A stretch of DNA of 56,519 bases from positions 1 through 56,519 of the forward strand of contig NZ_JAHLDL010000031.1 of the NCBI RefSeq assembly GCF_018861315.1, in the 5' to 3' direction. The notes beneath the pieces were generated by a model, which worked only from the letters and a program-made list of their open reading frames with translations, had not been told where the DNA came from and made no database searches. The translations under genes were made by a program, and so were the position numbers. Source of the DNA: Clostridium bowmanii (GTDB taxonomy: Bacteria > Bacillota > Clostridia > Clostridiales > Clostridiaceae). Positions 31,276 through 39,428 of the stretch are shown in pieces (position 1 is the stretch's first letter; every line of letters starts with the position of its first letter).

Positions 31276-31930
31276 CTAAAAGATTTTAATATTAGAATCC
31301 AATCCCTCGAATTGCATATTATAATAATATGCATACATGCCTTCCTTTTTAAGAAGTTCACTATGATTACCTCTTTCTTGTATACCCTCATCATTAATGA
31401 CTATTATCTCATCCGAATTTCTTATTGTACTTAACCTATGAGCTATAACTATTGTAGTTCTATCTTTTAAAAGTTTTTCAAGCGAATTTTGTATATGCCT
31501 CTCACTTTCATTATCCAATGCTGAAGTCGCCTCATCTAGAATTAAGATACTTGCCCATTGCCGTATAGCTTTGTACCTCAGACTTTAAATATTCTTTATT
31601 TCTTTTATTAAACTTTTTCTTTTCTATTTCTTCATTTACAAATGATTTTACAACTCTAATTCCTGATAAACTATCCTGTACTGCAGAGTTTATATTTGCT
31701 GTTTTTTTCCTATTATCCAAAAATATTTTACGCATATTTAGATTTTGATAGGTTGAAAATACTACCATAATTATGGTAACTCCCAGTAAAGAAATTTTTT
31801 GAAAGATAACTAAGAATTACTGGAAAAGATATATCTACCGCAGATACTACTAGTGCGCAAAACATGTCTGCAAAAAAAAAAGAAGCTTGTAAGGCTTATA
31901 ATAATTAATGAATTTTTTAAAAATGTTCAA
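31276..31930 (-). pseudogene. MsbA-type ABC exporter with internal deletion and frameshifts
   Basis: Pieces of a ~580-residue exporter remain. The N-terminal helix is 'FKKFINYYKPYKLLFFFADMF' (about complement 31928-31830, with a T11 run). The coupling-helix region follows in another frame ('INSAVQDSLSGIRVVKSFVNEE'). After the 'SYTAMG' segment, where the last helices, Walker A and signature motif should follow, the sequence jumps to 'WASILILDEATSALDNESE' (Walker B), then 'DRTTIVIAHRLSTIRN' (H-loop) and a normal C-terminus. About 250 codons are deleted. It cannot make a working transporter. Confidence 0.85.
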
Positions 31931-32125
31931 GATATCACCCCTTCTGTTTGTATAAAAATTGTATAATAGCTATCACAAAACTTTAGCCCATTTAACCTAT
32001 ATTTTTTCATTCATTATATTATACCAATAACACTTAAATAAAAACAATGGTAAGAATAAAAAACCCTACCTTCTTACTATTGCTTCTACATACGTCACTA
32101 TGATAAAATATACTAATTGAATTGA

Positions 32126-32233
32126 ATCTATATAATTCCAGTTATTACAGGCAAGGCTTATGTTATAAGCTTAAACCGTTGGTTCGTTGATGATAATGAC
32201 CCATTTAAATATGGATTTGTATTAGTTAAATAA
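32126..32233 (+). pseudogene. C-terminal remnant of a proline racemase-family gene
   Basis: 35 codons ending at TAA 32231-32233 read 'IIPVITGKAYV' and 'DDNDPFKYGFVLVK', the characteristic end of proline racemase/hydroxyproline epimerase (PrdF-like) proteins. No upstream part remains. The stop is 18 bases before the MIF-like gene. The rest of 31931-32125 is A+T-rich and empty. Confidence 0.65.
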
Positions 32234-32251
32234 TATTAAGGAGGATATGAT

Positions 32252-32596
32252 ATGCCATTTATAAAAGCAAATATATCAACATCAGTATCTAATGAAAAAG
32301 AAGTAGCAATAAAAGTAGGATTTGGAAAAGCCATTCAGTTAATCCCAGGCAAGACTGAGGCAGGATTAATGGTAGAAATTGTAGAAAACTGTACATTATA
32401 TCTTGCGGGCAATCAAGACGCAAAAACTGCATATATAAAAGTTGAATTAATGGGAGATTTAACTGACGAAAACAGTAACAATATCACTGCTGCTATCTGT
32501 GAGTTGTTAGAAAAGGAATTATCCATTCCACAAAACAGGATTTATGTGACTTATGAATCCATCCGTCTGTGGGGATGCAACGGTAAAAATTTTTAA
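32252..32596 (+). CDS. MIF/4-oxalocrotonate tautomerase superfamily protein
   Basis: 114 residues, ATG after AAGGAGG. After Met removal the N-terminus is Pro (MPFIKANIST), the catalytic base of the tautomerase superfamily. Length and the pattern 'IPGKTEAGLMVEIVENCTLYLAGNQDAKTAYIKVELMG' match bacterial macrophage migration inhibitory factor-like proteins, which are homotrimers. 'LLEKELSIPQNRIYVTYESIRLWGCNGKNF' is the MIF-type C-terminal strand/helix. It may tautomerise phenylpyruvate-like enol/keto acids; the physiological substrate is unknown. It has its own terminator. The remnant genes around it suggest it survived local decay. Confidence 0.85.
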   Translation: MPFIKANISTSVSNEKEVAIKVGFGKAIQLIPGKTEAGLMVEIVENCTLYLAGNQDAKTAYIKVELMGDLTDENSNNITAAICELLEKELSIPQNRIYVTYESIRLWGCNGKNF

Positions 32597-32639
32597 TCAG
32601 AGAATAATTAGATCTTCCTTGCTTTTTTAAGCATTAAAA

Positions 32640-32677
32640 AAAGCCTACCTCATAAATTACTCTATGAGGTAGGCTTT
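32640..32677 (+). terminator. terminator of the MIF-like gene
   Basis: AAAGCCTACCTCATA and its exact complement (15 bp) with an 8-base loop, followed by TTTCCTTTTC. It begins 44 bases after the stop codon. Confidence 0.85.
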
Positions 32678-32699
32678 CCTTTTCATATTTAACAAACCT

Positions 32700-32852
32700 G
32701 AACTATTGGCAATAGGTCAGGATTTTAATGGTAATCAAAGGATTGTTCTTTTCGTACAAACAAAAAAGGGAATTAAACTTGATGAGGCATTAAAAAAGGG
32801 GTCTGACCCTTGTAAAAAACTGGGATACGCTAAAAAAAGCAGCACCCTTTAA
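32700..32852 (+). pseudogene. C-terminal remnant of an acetoacetyl-CoA synthetase-like gene, hit by a REP-like element
   Basis: Codons from 32700 read 'ELLAIGQDFNGNQRIVLFVQ' then 'TKKGIKLDEALKK', which matches the C-terminal adenylate-forming domain of acetoacetate-CoA/acetyl-CoA ligases. The likeness stops precisely at 32798, where the REP-like copy 3 begins. The frame then runs through the repeat to TAA 32850-32852. Upstream parts of the gene are absent. Confidence 0.6.
32798..32822 (+). repeat. REP-like element, copy 3
   Basis: GGGGTCTGACCC followed by TTGTAAAAAACTG, related to 5208-5238 and 19373-19400. It abruptly ends the similarity of the ligase remnant, so it marks an insertion or deletion junction. 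Confidence 0.6.
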
Positions 32853-32863
32853 CAGGCACTACT
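32838..32863 (-). terminator. terminator of the ferritin gene
   Basis: On the minus strand AGTAGTGCC pairs with GGTGCTGCT (9 bp including G-U pairs), followed by TTTTTTT. It starts directly after the ferritin stop codon. Confidence 0.7.
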
Positions 32864-32866
32864 TTT

Positions 32867-33406
32867 TTAACTTTCCAATCTGCGGATTAAATTTTCATTT
32901 ATTATTCGTATCCACTGTTGATTTAACTGATCACTATTCCCAAATCCCTGCATAAACTCAGATTGTAACTTTAATGCCGAATCTTCCTCTTCAATCTGTT
33001 CATGTACCAATGATAAACCACCTTCAGATACTGGAGTAGTATATAACCAACCTATGGTGCCATGATCATTGTCTGCCTTTGCCTGTTCTGCAATAGCATA
33101 AATCATTGTAGTAGTTACTATCTCCGTAGCATAATATATATCAAGTATTTCTTTAATATCTTTGTATTGATAGTTTGTATAGCTCAATACATTGATCTCA
33201 TAAGGAGCATTCTTATCGTCTAAGTAACTTATAATATGTGTATAATGGCTGTACTCCCCTTCGGCTTGTAAACCAAAAAATGATGCCCAACCATCCAAGT
33301 CTAAGTTAGAGAAATAAGCTTGTATGTTACGATAAATAGTATGGTTATTAAATTCATGGGATATTTGCTGATTCAATAGGTTTAATGTTGCTTGGGTTAA
33401 TAACAT
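32867..33406 (-). CDS. ferritin-like non-haem iron protein
   Basis: 179 residues, ATG after AAGGCG. Four-helix-bundle ferritin pattern: 'LNLLNQQISHEFNNHTIYRNIQAYFSNLDLDGWASFFGLQAEGEYSHYTHIISYLDDKNAPYEI' (~residues 8-71). It contains the first ferroxidase Glu (ISHEF) and the Glu-x-x-His pair (EYSHYTH). A third helix, 'ILDIYYATEIVTTTMIYAIAEQAKADND', and a C-terminal Glu-rich helix, 'VHEQIEEEDSALKLQ', complete it. It is somewhat divergent from FtnA (extra loop 'PVSEGGLS'). It would oxidise and store iron and help with oxygen stress. No PerR/Fur box was evident upstream. Confidence 0.8.
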   Translation of the reverse strand: MLLTQATLNLLNQQISHEFNNHTIYRNIQAYFSNLDLDGWASFFGLQAEGEYSHYTHIISYLDDKNAPYEINVLSYTNYQYKDIKEILDIYYATEIVTTTMIYAIAEQAKADNDHGTIGWLYTTPVSEGGLSLVHEQIEEEDSALKLQSEFMQGFGNSDQLNQQWIRIINENLIRRLES

Positions 33407-33508
33407 TTAATCGCCTTCTTTCAATTCAATATATTCAATATAACCAAAATAAGAACAATATTTTTCACCAAATTGTGATTTACATAAATGATCTACTGTA
33501 GATAAAAA

Positions 33509-33541
33509 ATAAAAGTCCTGAATTAAATTCAAGACTTTATT
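33509..33541 (-). terminator. terminator of the secreted Lys-rich protein gene
   Basis: AATAAAAGTCCTGAATT pairs with AATTCAAGACTTTATT (one mismatch) 14 bases after the stop at 33556; T-rich on the minus strand. Confidence 0.7.
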
Positions 33542-33555
33542 TATTAGAAACTATT

Positions 33556-34251
33556 CTATTTAATAATTGTTAAAGCATTTAAAAGATTTAAAAGTCTAGT
33601 TCCTAAATTAGTTAACTCTGTATTTTTTTCTGTATAATGTTGAAACATATTGTCTAATCTTTCATTTAATTTTTCAAGGTAAGTTTTCTCTACAGGTACT
33701 ACCGGTACTGTAGTCTCAACTATTGGTGCTACAACACTAACTGGTGATACTGGTTTTACACAAGCTTTCTTAGTAGTTGCATCTTTTACAGCTAGCAAAG
33801 CTGAATCAGCCTCAGTTTTTACTAATGGATCTAATACTATCTTGCTATCTTCAATTCTTTTTAATTCTACCTTAACTGCTTCTGAATTTTTAGTAATTGT
33901 AGTTTTCAAAACACTATTAGCATCTTTAACTGTTGCTATTTTATCTATTTTAACTTTTAAAGCTACCTTACCCGCCACACTAATAACTGGCTTAACTTTA
34001 TCGTATTTATGTTCAGTTCCCTTTTTGAGGTCTTTATGATTCTTATTATAATTTTTCTTATCTGCATGATTTTTAGTGAATTTTGCTTCCCACTGCTGGT
34101 TTTTTTCATTTTTGGAATCTATCTTCTGTGCTACAGAAATTGGTTTTACAGCCTTAGTATCCTTATTTTGTTCACAAGCATAAACCCCAGATGATAAACC
34201 AATTGATAATGTTAACGCGAGTAAAAATAAACTTAATTTTGCATTTTTCAT
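33556..34251 (-). CDS. secreted Lys/Val-rich protein of unknown function
   Basis: 231 residues, ATG after GAGGAGG. The N-terminus is a signal peptide (KNAKLSLFLLALTLSIGLSSGVYA, cleavage probably after VYA at ~25). The mature part is low-complexity: a Lys/Asn/His-rich stretch (~residues 40-85), then repeated VKV/KID/VLK-type segments and a Pro/Val hinge ('VSPVSVVAPIVETTVPVVPVE', ~174-194). The C-terminal helix has coiled-coil-like spacing (LEKLNERLDNMFQHYTEKNTELTNLGTRLLNLLN). No enzymatic motif. It is probably a structural or surface-associated protein; I do not recognise a family. Confidence 0.7.
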   Translation of the reverse strand: MKNAKLSLFLLALTLSIGLSSGVYACEQNKDTKAVKPISVAQKIDSKNEKNQQWEAKFTKNHADKKNYNKNHKDLKKGTEHKYDKVKPVISVAGKVALKVKIDKIATVKDANSVLKTTITKNSEAVKVELKRIEDSKIVLDPLVKTEADSALLAVKDATTKKACVKPVSPVSVVAPIVETTVPVVPVEKTYLEKLNERLDNMFQHYTEKNTELTNLGTRLLNLLNALTIIK

Positions 34252-34397
34252 GTTAATTCCTCCTCATATTATTCTTATGTAGATAACAAGTATTAACCAT
34301 TACCCCATATTTTTCATATCACTTATATATACGATAGGTGATATGATTTATTAGAGGGGTTTTTCATTTTACTTAAAGTTTATTTTAATATAAAATG

Positions 34398-34505
34398 TTA
34401 GTTATCCAAATATTGATACATATCCATTGGAATTATATCAATAACTTCTCTCTCAATAATATAATTAATAAAATTACCATCTCTACTTTTACGAAACACC
34501 CCGCG
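34398..34505 (-). other. short coding remnant downstream of the dead RpiR gene
   Basis: A minus-strand tail reads 'RKSRDGNFINYIIEREVIDI', 'IPMDMYQYLDN' and ends at TAA complement 34398-34400. There is no start. It may be the far C-terminus of the neighbouring RpiR pseudogene or of another lost gene. Confidence 0.3.
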
Positions 34506-34562
34506 TCATACATTATTTTAATGTGCTTTAACTAAGTATTTACTGTGCTAATTTAATGATAT

Positions 34563-35163
34563 TCATTCCTCTAGAGTTAAAACTGATACGGTATCATTCA
34601 ATAAATGTTCTCTTCTCCCATTGTCTCCTTGTAAGAAATGCGCGTAAACAATGTCTATCATTACTAAAATGGGAAATTGCGGAGAAATAACATCACTGTG
34701 TTCTAAATTTTCTTTGCAATTACATGCGCATCTGTTATTGATTCCACTCGCAATCCTAAACGCATAAATCGTAATTTTATTTCATTGGCAACTAGACCTG
34801 AGCTCCCCTTACCATAAATATAAATGTACTTTTTAGAGGATAGTAAGGCAACAATTCTTTGAATTTGTTTCTCATCAATTAAAGCATAGCTTTTGCTTAA
34901 TAATTCTTGGTATATATTTAAAACTTGGTAAAAGTTTCTTGGTACTGATAAACAAATTCACGGTATCCCCTAAACCCACATTTTTGAGCAAATCTTGTCA
35001 GAGTAGCTTCGGATGTATACAAATACTTAGAAATACTTTTAGATAAAAAATTTATTTTCTCTGTATTATGAATAAAAAAATCAGCAATCTTCTTTTCTAC
35101 AACCGTAAAGTTGTCTTAAACGGATTCAATTATAGGTACTATACTTTTCACATATTGATCCAT
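34563..35163 (-). pseudogene. decayed RpiR-family regulator
   Basis: ATG at complement 35161-35163 follows AAAGGAG. The frame has a nonsense TAA at codon 16 (…IIESV*), then a good RpiR helix-turn-helix 'FLSKSISKYLYTSEATLTRFAQKCGFRGYREF'. A frameshift leads into a SIS domain start ('KYIYIYGKGSSGLVANEIKLRFMRLG'), and another shift or deletion leads to the final part ending 'NDTVSVLTLEE*'. At least three lesions make it non-functional. It lies directly downstream of nanE, and its lost partner may have been the original regulator of that gene. Confidence 0.8.
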
Positions 35164-35250
35164 TCTAATTATCTCCTTTGGTTTGCCTCTGTCTAAAATT
35201 AAAATACGCACCTAACATGCCAGCTATATTTTTCGCTTCCTTTATTCTAT

Positions 35251-35940
35251 TTAATAATCAAGTTTTTCAGCAAAGGCTTTGGTAATCAATTGTGGTCTTG
35301 TAATAGCAGAGCCAACAACCAAACTAAACACACCTAATTCTTTTACTCGTTTAGCTTTTTCGGGTGTATTAATATTCCCCTCTGCGATAACCTTATTAGA
35401 TACTTTATTTAATATTTTTCGTAGGATGGCAAAATCATCTTCTTCGATCTTGTCGCCTTTACTTTGTTGTGTATAGCCCACCAGTGTTGTTCCAATAAAA
35501 TCAAACCCTAATTCATCAGCATACACTGCTTCTTCAACAGTAGAACAATCTGCCATTAACAATTGATTAGGATATTTTCTTCGAATTTGATGGTAAAAAT
35601 TTGTTAGTTTTAGATTACCAGGACGAATTGAAGAAGTTGCATCCAATGCAATAATTTCAGGACCAACCTCCATTAGTTCATCAATTTCTTTCATCGTTGG
35701 AGTTATATAAACCATACTATCCTCATAATCTCTTTTGACGATACCAATAATAGGGATGTTTACATTATTTTTAATTTCTAAAATATCTTCTTTTGTATTG
35801 GCTCTTATTCCAGCCGCTCCTCCTTCTAATGCTGCAACGGCCATTTTGCCCATAATGAAAGAAGAGTGTAACGGCTCCTCAGGTAATGCTTGGCATGAAA
35901 CAATCAATCGCCCTTGTAATTTTTCTATCCTTTTATCCAT
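35251..35940 (-). CDS. nanE: N-acetylmannosamine-6-phosphate 2-epimerase
   Basis: 229 residues from ATG 35940, with AAGGAAG upstream; a GTG four codons earlier overlaps that site. Family length and (beta/alpha)8 pattern: '[40 protein letters not shown]' at the N-terminus, 'GIVKRDY' containing the catalytic Lys, 'DATSSIRPG', '[29 protein letters not shown]' and '[33 protein letters not shown]'. It converts ManNAc-6-P to GlcNAc-6-P for entry into glycolysis. It follows the murR-like gene by 67 bases within the amino-sugar recycling block, although no nanA or nanK is present here. Confidence 0.93.
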   Translation of the reverse strand: MDKRIEKLQGRLIVSCQALPEEPLHSSFIMGKMAVAALEGGAAGIRANTKEDILEIKNNVNIPIIGIVKRDYEDSMVYITPTMKEIDELMEVGPEIIALDATSSIRPGNLKLTNFYHQIRRKYPNQLLMADCSTVEEAVYADELGFDFIGTTLVGYTQQSKGDKIEEDDFAILRKILNKVSNKVIAEGNINTPEKAKRVKELGVFSLVVGSAITRPQLITKAFAEKLDY

Positions 35941-36007
35941 TTTTTCTATCACTTCCTTGTTTTATTACGTTTATAAACTGAGTATAAAGCTATATGAAAA
36001 TATTACC

Positions 36008-36850
36008 CTAATGATATAATTCATTGACTGCTTCTCTTGTTTCAATTAATTTTTCCTCTACTTCTTTTATATTATCTCTAATCATCCCAATAAATAACAT
36101 GTCTATTATTGCCAGCTGTGATATTCTCGAGTTCATTGCACCTTCCCTCAATGATTTTTCTACTGCTGGCACACGTAACACCACATCTGAGAGATCAGCT
36201 ACCTTATTATTTACACTCGCCTTTGTTATTGCTATTACTGGAATTTTCCTTTTTTTTGCGTTCTCTACACATTTAATGACCTCCCTTGTTTCACCTGAAT
36301 AGGATATTGCTATTGCTACATCTCCTGACTGCATTAATATAGATGTTGTTATTTGCAAATGGGTATCTGTATGTGATATGCATCTTTTATTTATCCTGTT
36401 TAACTTATAATAAAAATCTTGACCTACTAAAGCTGATACTCCTACACTAAAAATGTATATATTTTTTGCATTTATAAGTAGTTCTATTGCCTTATCAAGT
36501 TCTTCTTCACTTAACAAATTAACCGTCTGCTGCATGATAGAATCTATCGAATTTTTTATTGAATAAATTATATTTTTTGTTCCTAGATCACTATCTAAAT
36601 ATTGAAACTCAGTAGCTTCCATCTTATCTAAACTTATAGATAATTTAAGCTTCATTTCATTTAAACTATTGAACCCTATTTTTTTAGCAAACCTAACAAC
36701 TGTTGGAGCAGATGTTTTTGTAGTACTTGCTATATTCTTAGCTGACATTGTTATAATACTTTCCTTAGTTTCTAATAAATAATCTGCAATTAATTTTTCA
36801 CTATCTGTAAAGCTATCATAATTCTGCTTTATATACTGTAATACATTCAC
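36008..36850 (-). CDS. RpiR-family regulator with SIS domain (MurR-like)
   Basis: 280 residues starting at GTG (AGGGTG 8 bases upstream). The N-terminal HTH_6 domain, 'IITMSAKNIASTTKTSAPTVVRFAKKIGFNSLNEMKLKLS' (~residues 32-71), is followed by a C-terminal SIS sugar-phosphate-binding domain ('IYIFSVGVSALVGQDFYYKLNRI', 'GDVAIAISYSGETREVIKCVENAKKRKIPVIAITKA'). In staphylococci and E. coli, MurR-type regulators sense MurNAc-6-P and repress the murQ/murP genes. Here it lies in the same block, and two TTGAAA...TTTCA boxes flank the murQ promoter, which fits that role. Ligand inferred from context only. Confidence 0.9.
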   Translation of the reverse strand: MNVLQYIKQNYDSFTDSEKLIADYLLETKESIITMSAKNIASTTKTSAPTVVRFAKKIGFNSLNEMKLKLSISLDKMEATEFQYLDSDLGTKNIIYSIKNSIDSIMQQTVNLLSEEELDKAIELLINAKNIYIFSVGVSALVGQDFYYKLNRINKRCISHTDTHLQITTSILMQSGDVAIAISYSGETREVIKCVENAKKRKIPVIAITKASVNNKVADLSDVVLRVPAVEKSLREGAMNSRISQLAIIDMLFIGMIRDNIKEVEEKLIETREAVNELYH

Positions 36851-36882
36851 AATATCACACCCTATTAAATTAGATTTTACTT

Positions 36883-37962
36883 CTAACTATTTATTATATT
36901 GAAGTGAAATTTCTTTCCACCCTTTATATATTTTAGTAGATAAATATGCTTTTGTAAAACTGAAGCTACAACATTTGTCCTATAATCCCCCTTTTGACTT
37001 CTTTTTAGTATTTGTAGCTCTCCCATATATCTCATGTAATTTTCGTTATCTATAATAACATCTCCATAATTCTTATCTACTGTATTTAATGCCACTATTT
37101 TATCTCCCTTAAGAAGCAGTCTACTTTCGCTAGCTCTTATTGCATCTCTAGCCTCATCTATTCTGTTGGTGTAAGTTTCAGTAAGTAATCTTAAAGTTAC
37201 ATTATCACACTGCTTTAATTCTATAAAAAGCTCTACTACATCTGAATTTAGCTCAGATAAATTCTCTAATTCACTGCTGCTAGGAAGTGAATCTCCAATA
37301 AATATGCATTGATTTCCCAGTGCAAACAAATGATTTGCAGCTTCGCGTACCTCTATGCCTCTATGCTCCTCCAAGGTTGGTAATCCATTATATAATGGGC
37401 CTCTTTTTTTATTATTTGATCCTACAAAAGCAGAAGCTCTAATTCCCTTTTTACTTAAAATAGCATTTTTCTCTTTCATACATTCCTCTGAAATACCTGT
37501 ACCTTCTCTAGGGTAAAAATTATGTAGTGCATCAACATTTTCATAGTTGGGTAAATACATATCTAATTTTCGAAAAAACTCTTCAGTTATTGTGGATGCA
37601 TTTAACTGAATTTTAATTTCATAAGGATTTTTAGTCATTTTAGATATTTCTTCTTCTGTATACCCAAAATCTATTCTTATGGTCTTAACCCCCATCTCAT
37701 AAAGGCCCTTCAAATCCATATCATTTAAATCTAAAAACTTAAAAGTATTAGGAGAAATATCACTTATTATATCCATATCATATATTTTAGCTAACTTAAA
37801 AAAATCACGTGTCTCATTCTTTAATATACTATAATTTGCCTCAGGTACATGAAGTGAGGTAAATATTCTAGTAAACCCAAGTTTATGAGCATCCTTTAAT
37901 AATCTTAAATTTTCTTCCTTTGTATTGTCCATACCAAAATAAATTGAAATACCATAACTCAT
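36883..37962 (-). CDS. mupG: 6-phospho-N-acetylmuramidase (MupG/DUF871 family)
   Basis: 359 residues, ATG after GAGGAGG. DUF871 features: N-terminal TIM-barrel 'GISIYFGM', 'GFTRIFTSLHVPE', 'DISPNTFKFLDL', 'GVKTIRIDFGYTEEEI', and the family signature 'LHNFYPREGTGIS' (~residues 145-157), then a small C-terminal beta-barrel. MupG of Staphylococcus aureus cleaves MurNAc-6-P-GlcNAc disaccharide imported by MurP, giving MurNAc-6-P for MurQ. Gene order here (murQ-murP-mupG-murR) keeps all four components. A terminator-like hairpin separates it from murP, so part of its transcription may be independent or reduced. Confidence 0.88.
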   Translation of the reverse strand: MSYGISIYFGMDNTKEENLRLLKDAHKLGFTRIFTSLHVPEANYSILKNETRDFFKLAKIYDMDIISDISPNTFKFLDLNDMDLKGLYEMGVKTIRIDFGYTEEEISKMTKNPYEIKIQLNASTITEEFFRKLDMYLPNYENVDALHNFYPREGTGISEECMKEKNAILSKKGIRASAFVGSNNKKRGPLYNGLPTLEEHRGIEVREAANHLFALGNQCIFIGDSLPSSSELENLSELNSDVVELFIELKQCDNVTLRLLTETYTNRIDEARDAIRASESRLLLKGDKIVALNTVDKNYGDVIIDNENYMRYMGELQILKRSQKGDYRTNVVASVLQKHIYLLKYIKGGKKFHFNIINS

Positions 37963-38003
37963 AAAAATTCCTCCTCAAATATTCTCATTCTGAGCTGCAT
38001 TAA

Positions 38004-38037
38004 TTATAAAAAAGACCCTTATTGGTCTTTTTTATAA
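38004..38037 (-). terminator. terminator (possibly partial) between murP and mupG
   Basis: TTATAAAAAAGACC and its complement (14 bp) with a 6-base loop, 13 bases past the murP stop and ending in a T-run on the minus strand. It lies inside what otherwise looks like one operon. Confidence 0.75.
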
Positions 38038-38049
38038 TCTATTAAATTG

Positions 38050-39411
38050 TTAATCTACTGGATCTTCAAAACCTAATATGCTGGTAAAGAAATATCCGCC
38101 TATATATGATATCAATACACCTAATAAGAATACTCCCATTTTCCCATTTGCAATTAGGAGTGCCAGTGGCAATCCCGATACACCTATTGCAACGGCTCCT
38201 ACCTTAAATATCGCCATTACCGCTCCACCTAGTGCTGCTCCAAGGCAAGCTCCAAGAAATGGCTTTCCAAGGGGTAATGTTACTCCATATATTAATGGTT
38301 CTCCTATTCCTAAAAATCCTGGTACTAATCCATTTCTAGCTATTTTCTTTAATCTCTCATTTTTCGTTTTTCTGAGTACAGCTATAGTAGCCCCCACCTG
38401 TGCCATTCCAGCTGTTGCGAGTATGGGAAGTAAAACTGTAAATCCTACATTAGCAATTAGATCTGCATGTATTGGAGTTAATGCTTGATGCATTCCTGTC
38501 ATAACTAGTGGTAAGAATAATGCTCCTGATATCGCTCCTGAAATAACTGATACAAACATATTATTTGATGCTATTGTTTGTGCTACTACAAGTCCTATAC
38601 TATCAGAAATAAATCCTCCTAAAGGTTGAAGTATAAATAATGCTGCTAAAACTGAAATTGTAAGTGTAGCCAGCGGTGTTATAAATAAATCTAACACATC
38701 TGGTACAAATTTTCTACAAACCTTTTCAATAAAGCAAGCTAAAACTACTACTATTATTACGGAAATAATTCCTCCACGTCCTGGGGTTAATGCTTTTCCA
38801 AAAAGAGTTATCTTTTCAAGTGCTGGTGATGATAAAATACCACCTAATACTCCTCCCATCATGGGCATTTGTGAACCGAACTCCTTAGCTGCATTTACAC
38901 CAACTAAAATTGATAATATAGAGAATACACCATTACCTATAAGCCCTATTATTTTAGCTACTGTTGTAGCTTTATACGCATCTCCAAAATATACTCCTGA
39001 TATATTATTTACCGCAAGTACAAGTCCACAAGCTACGAATAATGGTATTAATGGGATAAATATATTTCCTATTCTTTTAAGTGTATTTTTAAATTTAGTA
39101 TCATTCTTTTGTTTTAATTTCCCCTTAGTTTCTGCTACTGCATCTTCACCTATAACTACATTTTTCTCAAGTATTTTACTTACTTCTTCAGTTACCTTAT
39201 TTACCTTTCCCGGTCCATAAATAACCTGCAGTTGCCCATCAGTCTCAACTACCCCAAGGGCTCCTTCTGATTTTTTTATTTCTTCTATTCTCGCCTTTGA
39301 AAAATCTTTAAGTTCTAGCCTGCAACGGGTCATACAATTTGCAACCGATTTTATATTACTTTTCCCGCCAACTAACTGGACTAATTTTATAGCAATTTCT
39401 CTATTTGTCAT
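38050..39411 (-). CDS. murP: PTS transporter EIIBC, MurNAc-type
   Basis: 453 residues from the ATG after GGTGGAG (MTNREIAIKL). The N-terminal EIIB domain has the phosphorylated cysteine C26 in 'ANCMTRCRLELKDF'. Residues ~100-453 are a ten-helix EIIC of the glucose/sucrose superfamily ('GIGEPLIYGVTLPLGKPFLGACLGAALGG' is the sugar-site GEP loop). There is no EIIA domain, so it depends on an EIIA(Glc)-type protein elsewhere, as MurP does. It would import and phosphorylate MurNAc or MurNAc-GlcNAc released from the wall. It starts 17 bases after murQ and is clearly co-transcribed with it. Confidence 0.88.
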   Translation of the reverse strand: MTNREIAIKLVQLVGGKSNIKSVANCMTRCRLELKDFSKARIEEIKKSEGALGVVETDGQLQVIYGPGKVNKVTEEVSKILEKNVVIGEDAVAETKGKLKQKNDTKFKNTLKRIGNIFIPLIPLFVACGLVLAVNNISGVYFGDAYKATTVAKIIGLIGNGVFSILSILVGVNAAKEFGSQMPMMGGVLGGILSSPALEKITLFGKALTPGRGGIISVIIVVVLACFIEKVCRKFVPDVLDLFITPLATLTISVLAALFILQPLGGFISDSIGLVVAQTIASNNMFVSVISGAISGALFLPLVMTGMHQALTPIHADLIANVGFTVLLPILATAGMAQVGATIAVLRKTKNERLKKIARNGLVPGFLGIGEPLIYGVTLPLGKPFLGACLGAALGGAVMAIFKVGAVAIGVSGLPLALLIANGKMGVFLLGVLISYIGGYFFTSILGFEDPVD

Positions 39412-39428
39412 AATATTCTCCACCTCTA

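Noticed and set aside
5208-32822. CRISPR-like array from the repeated GGGGTC elements
   Set aside because: Only three copies, more than 13 kb apart, with no spacers or cas genes.
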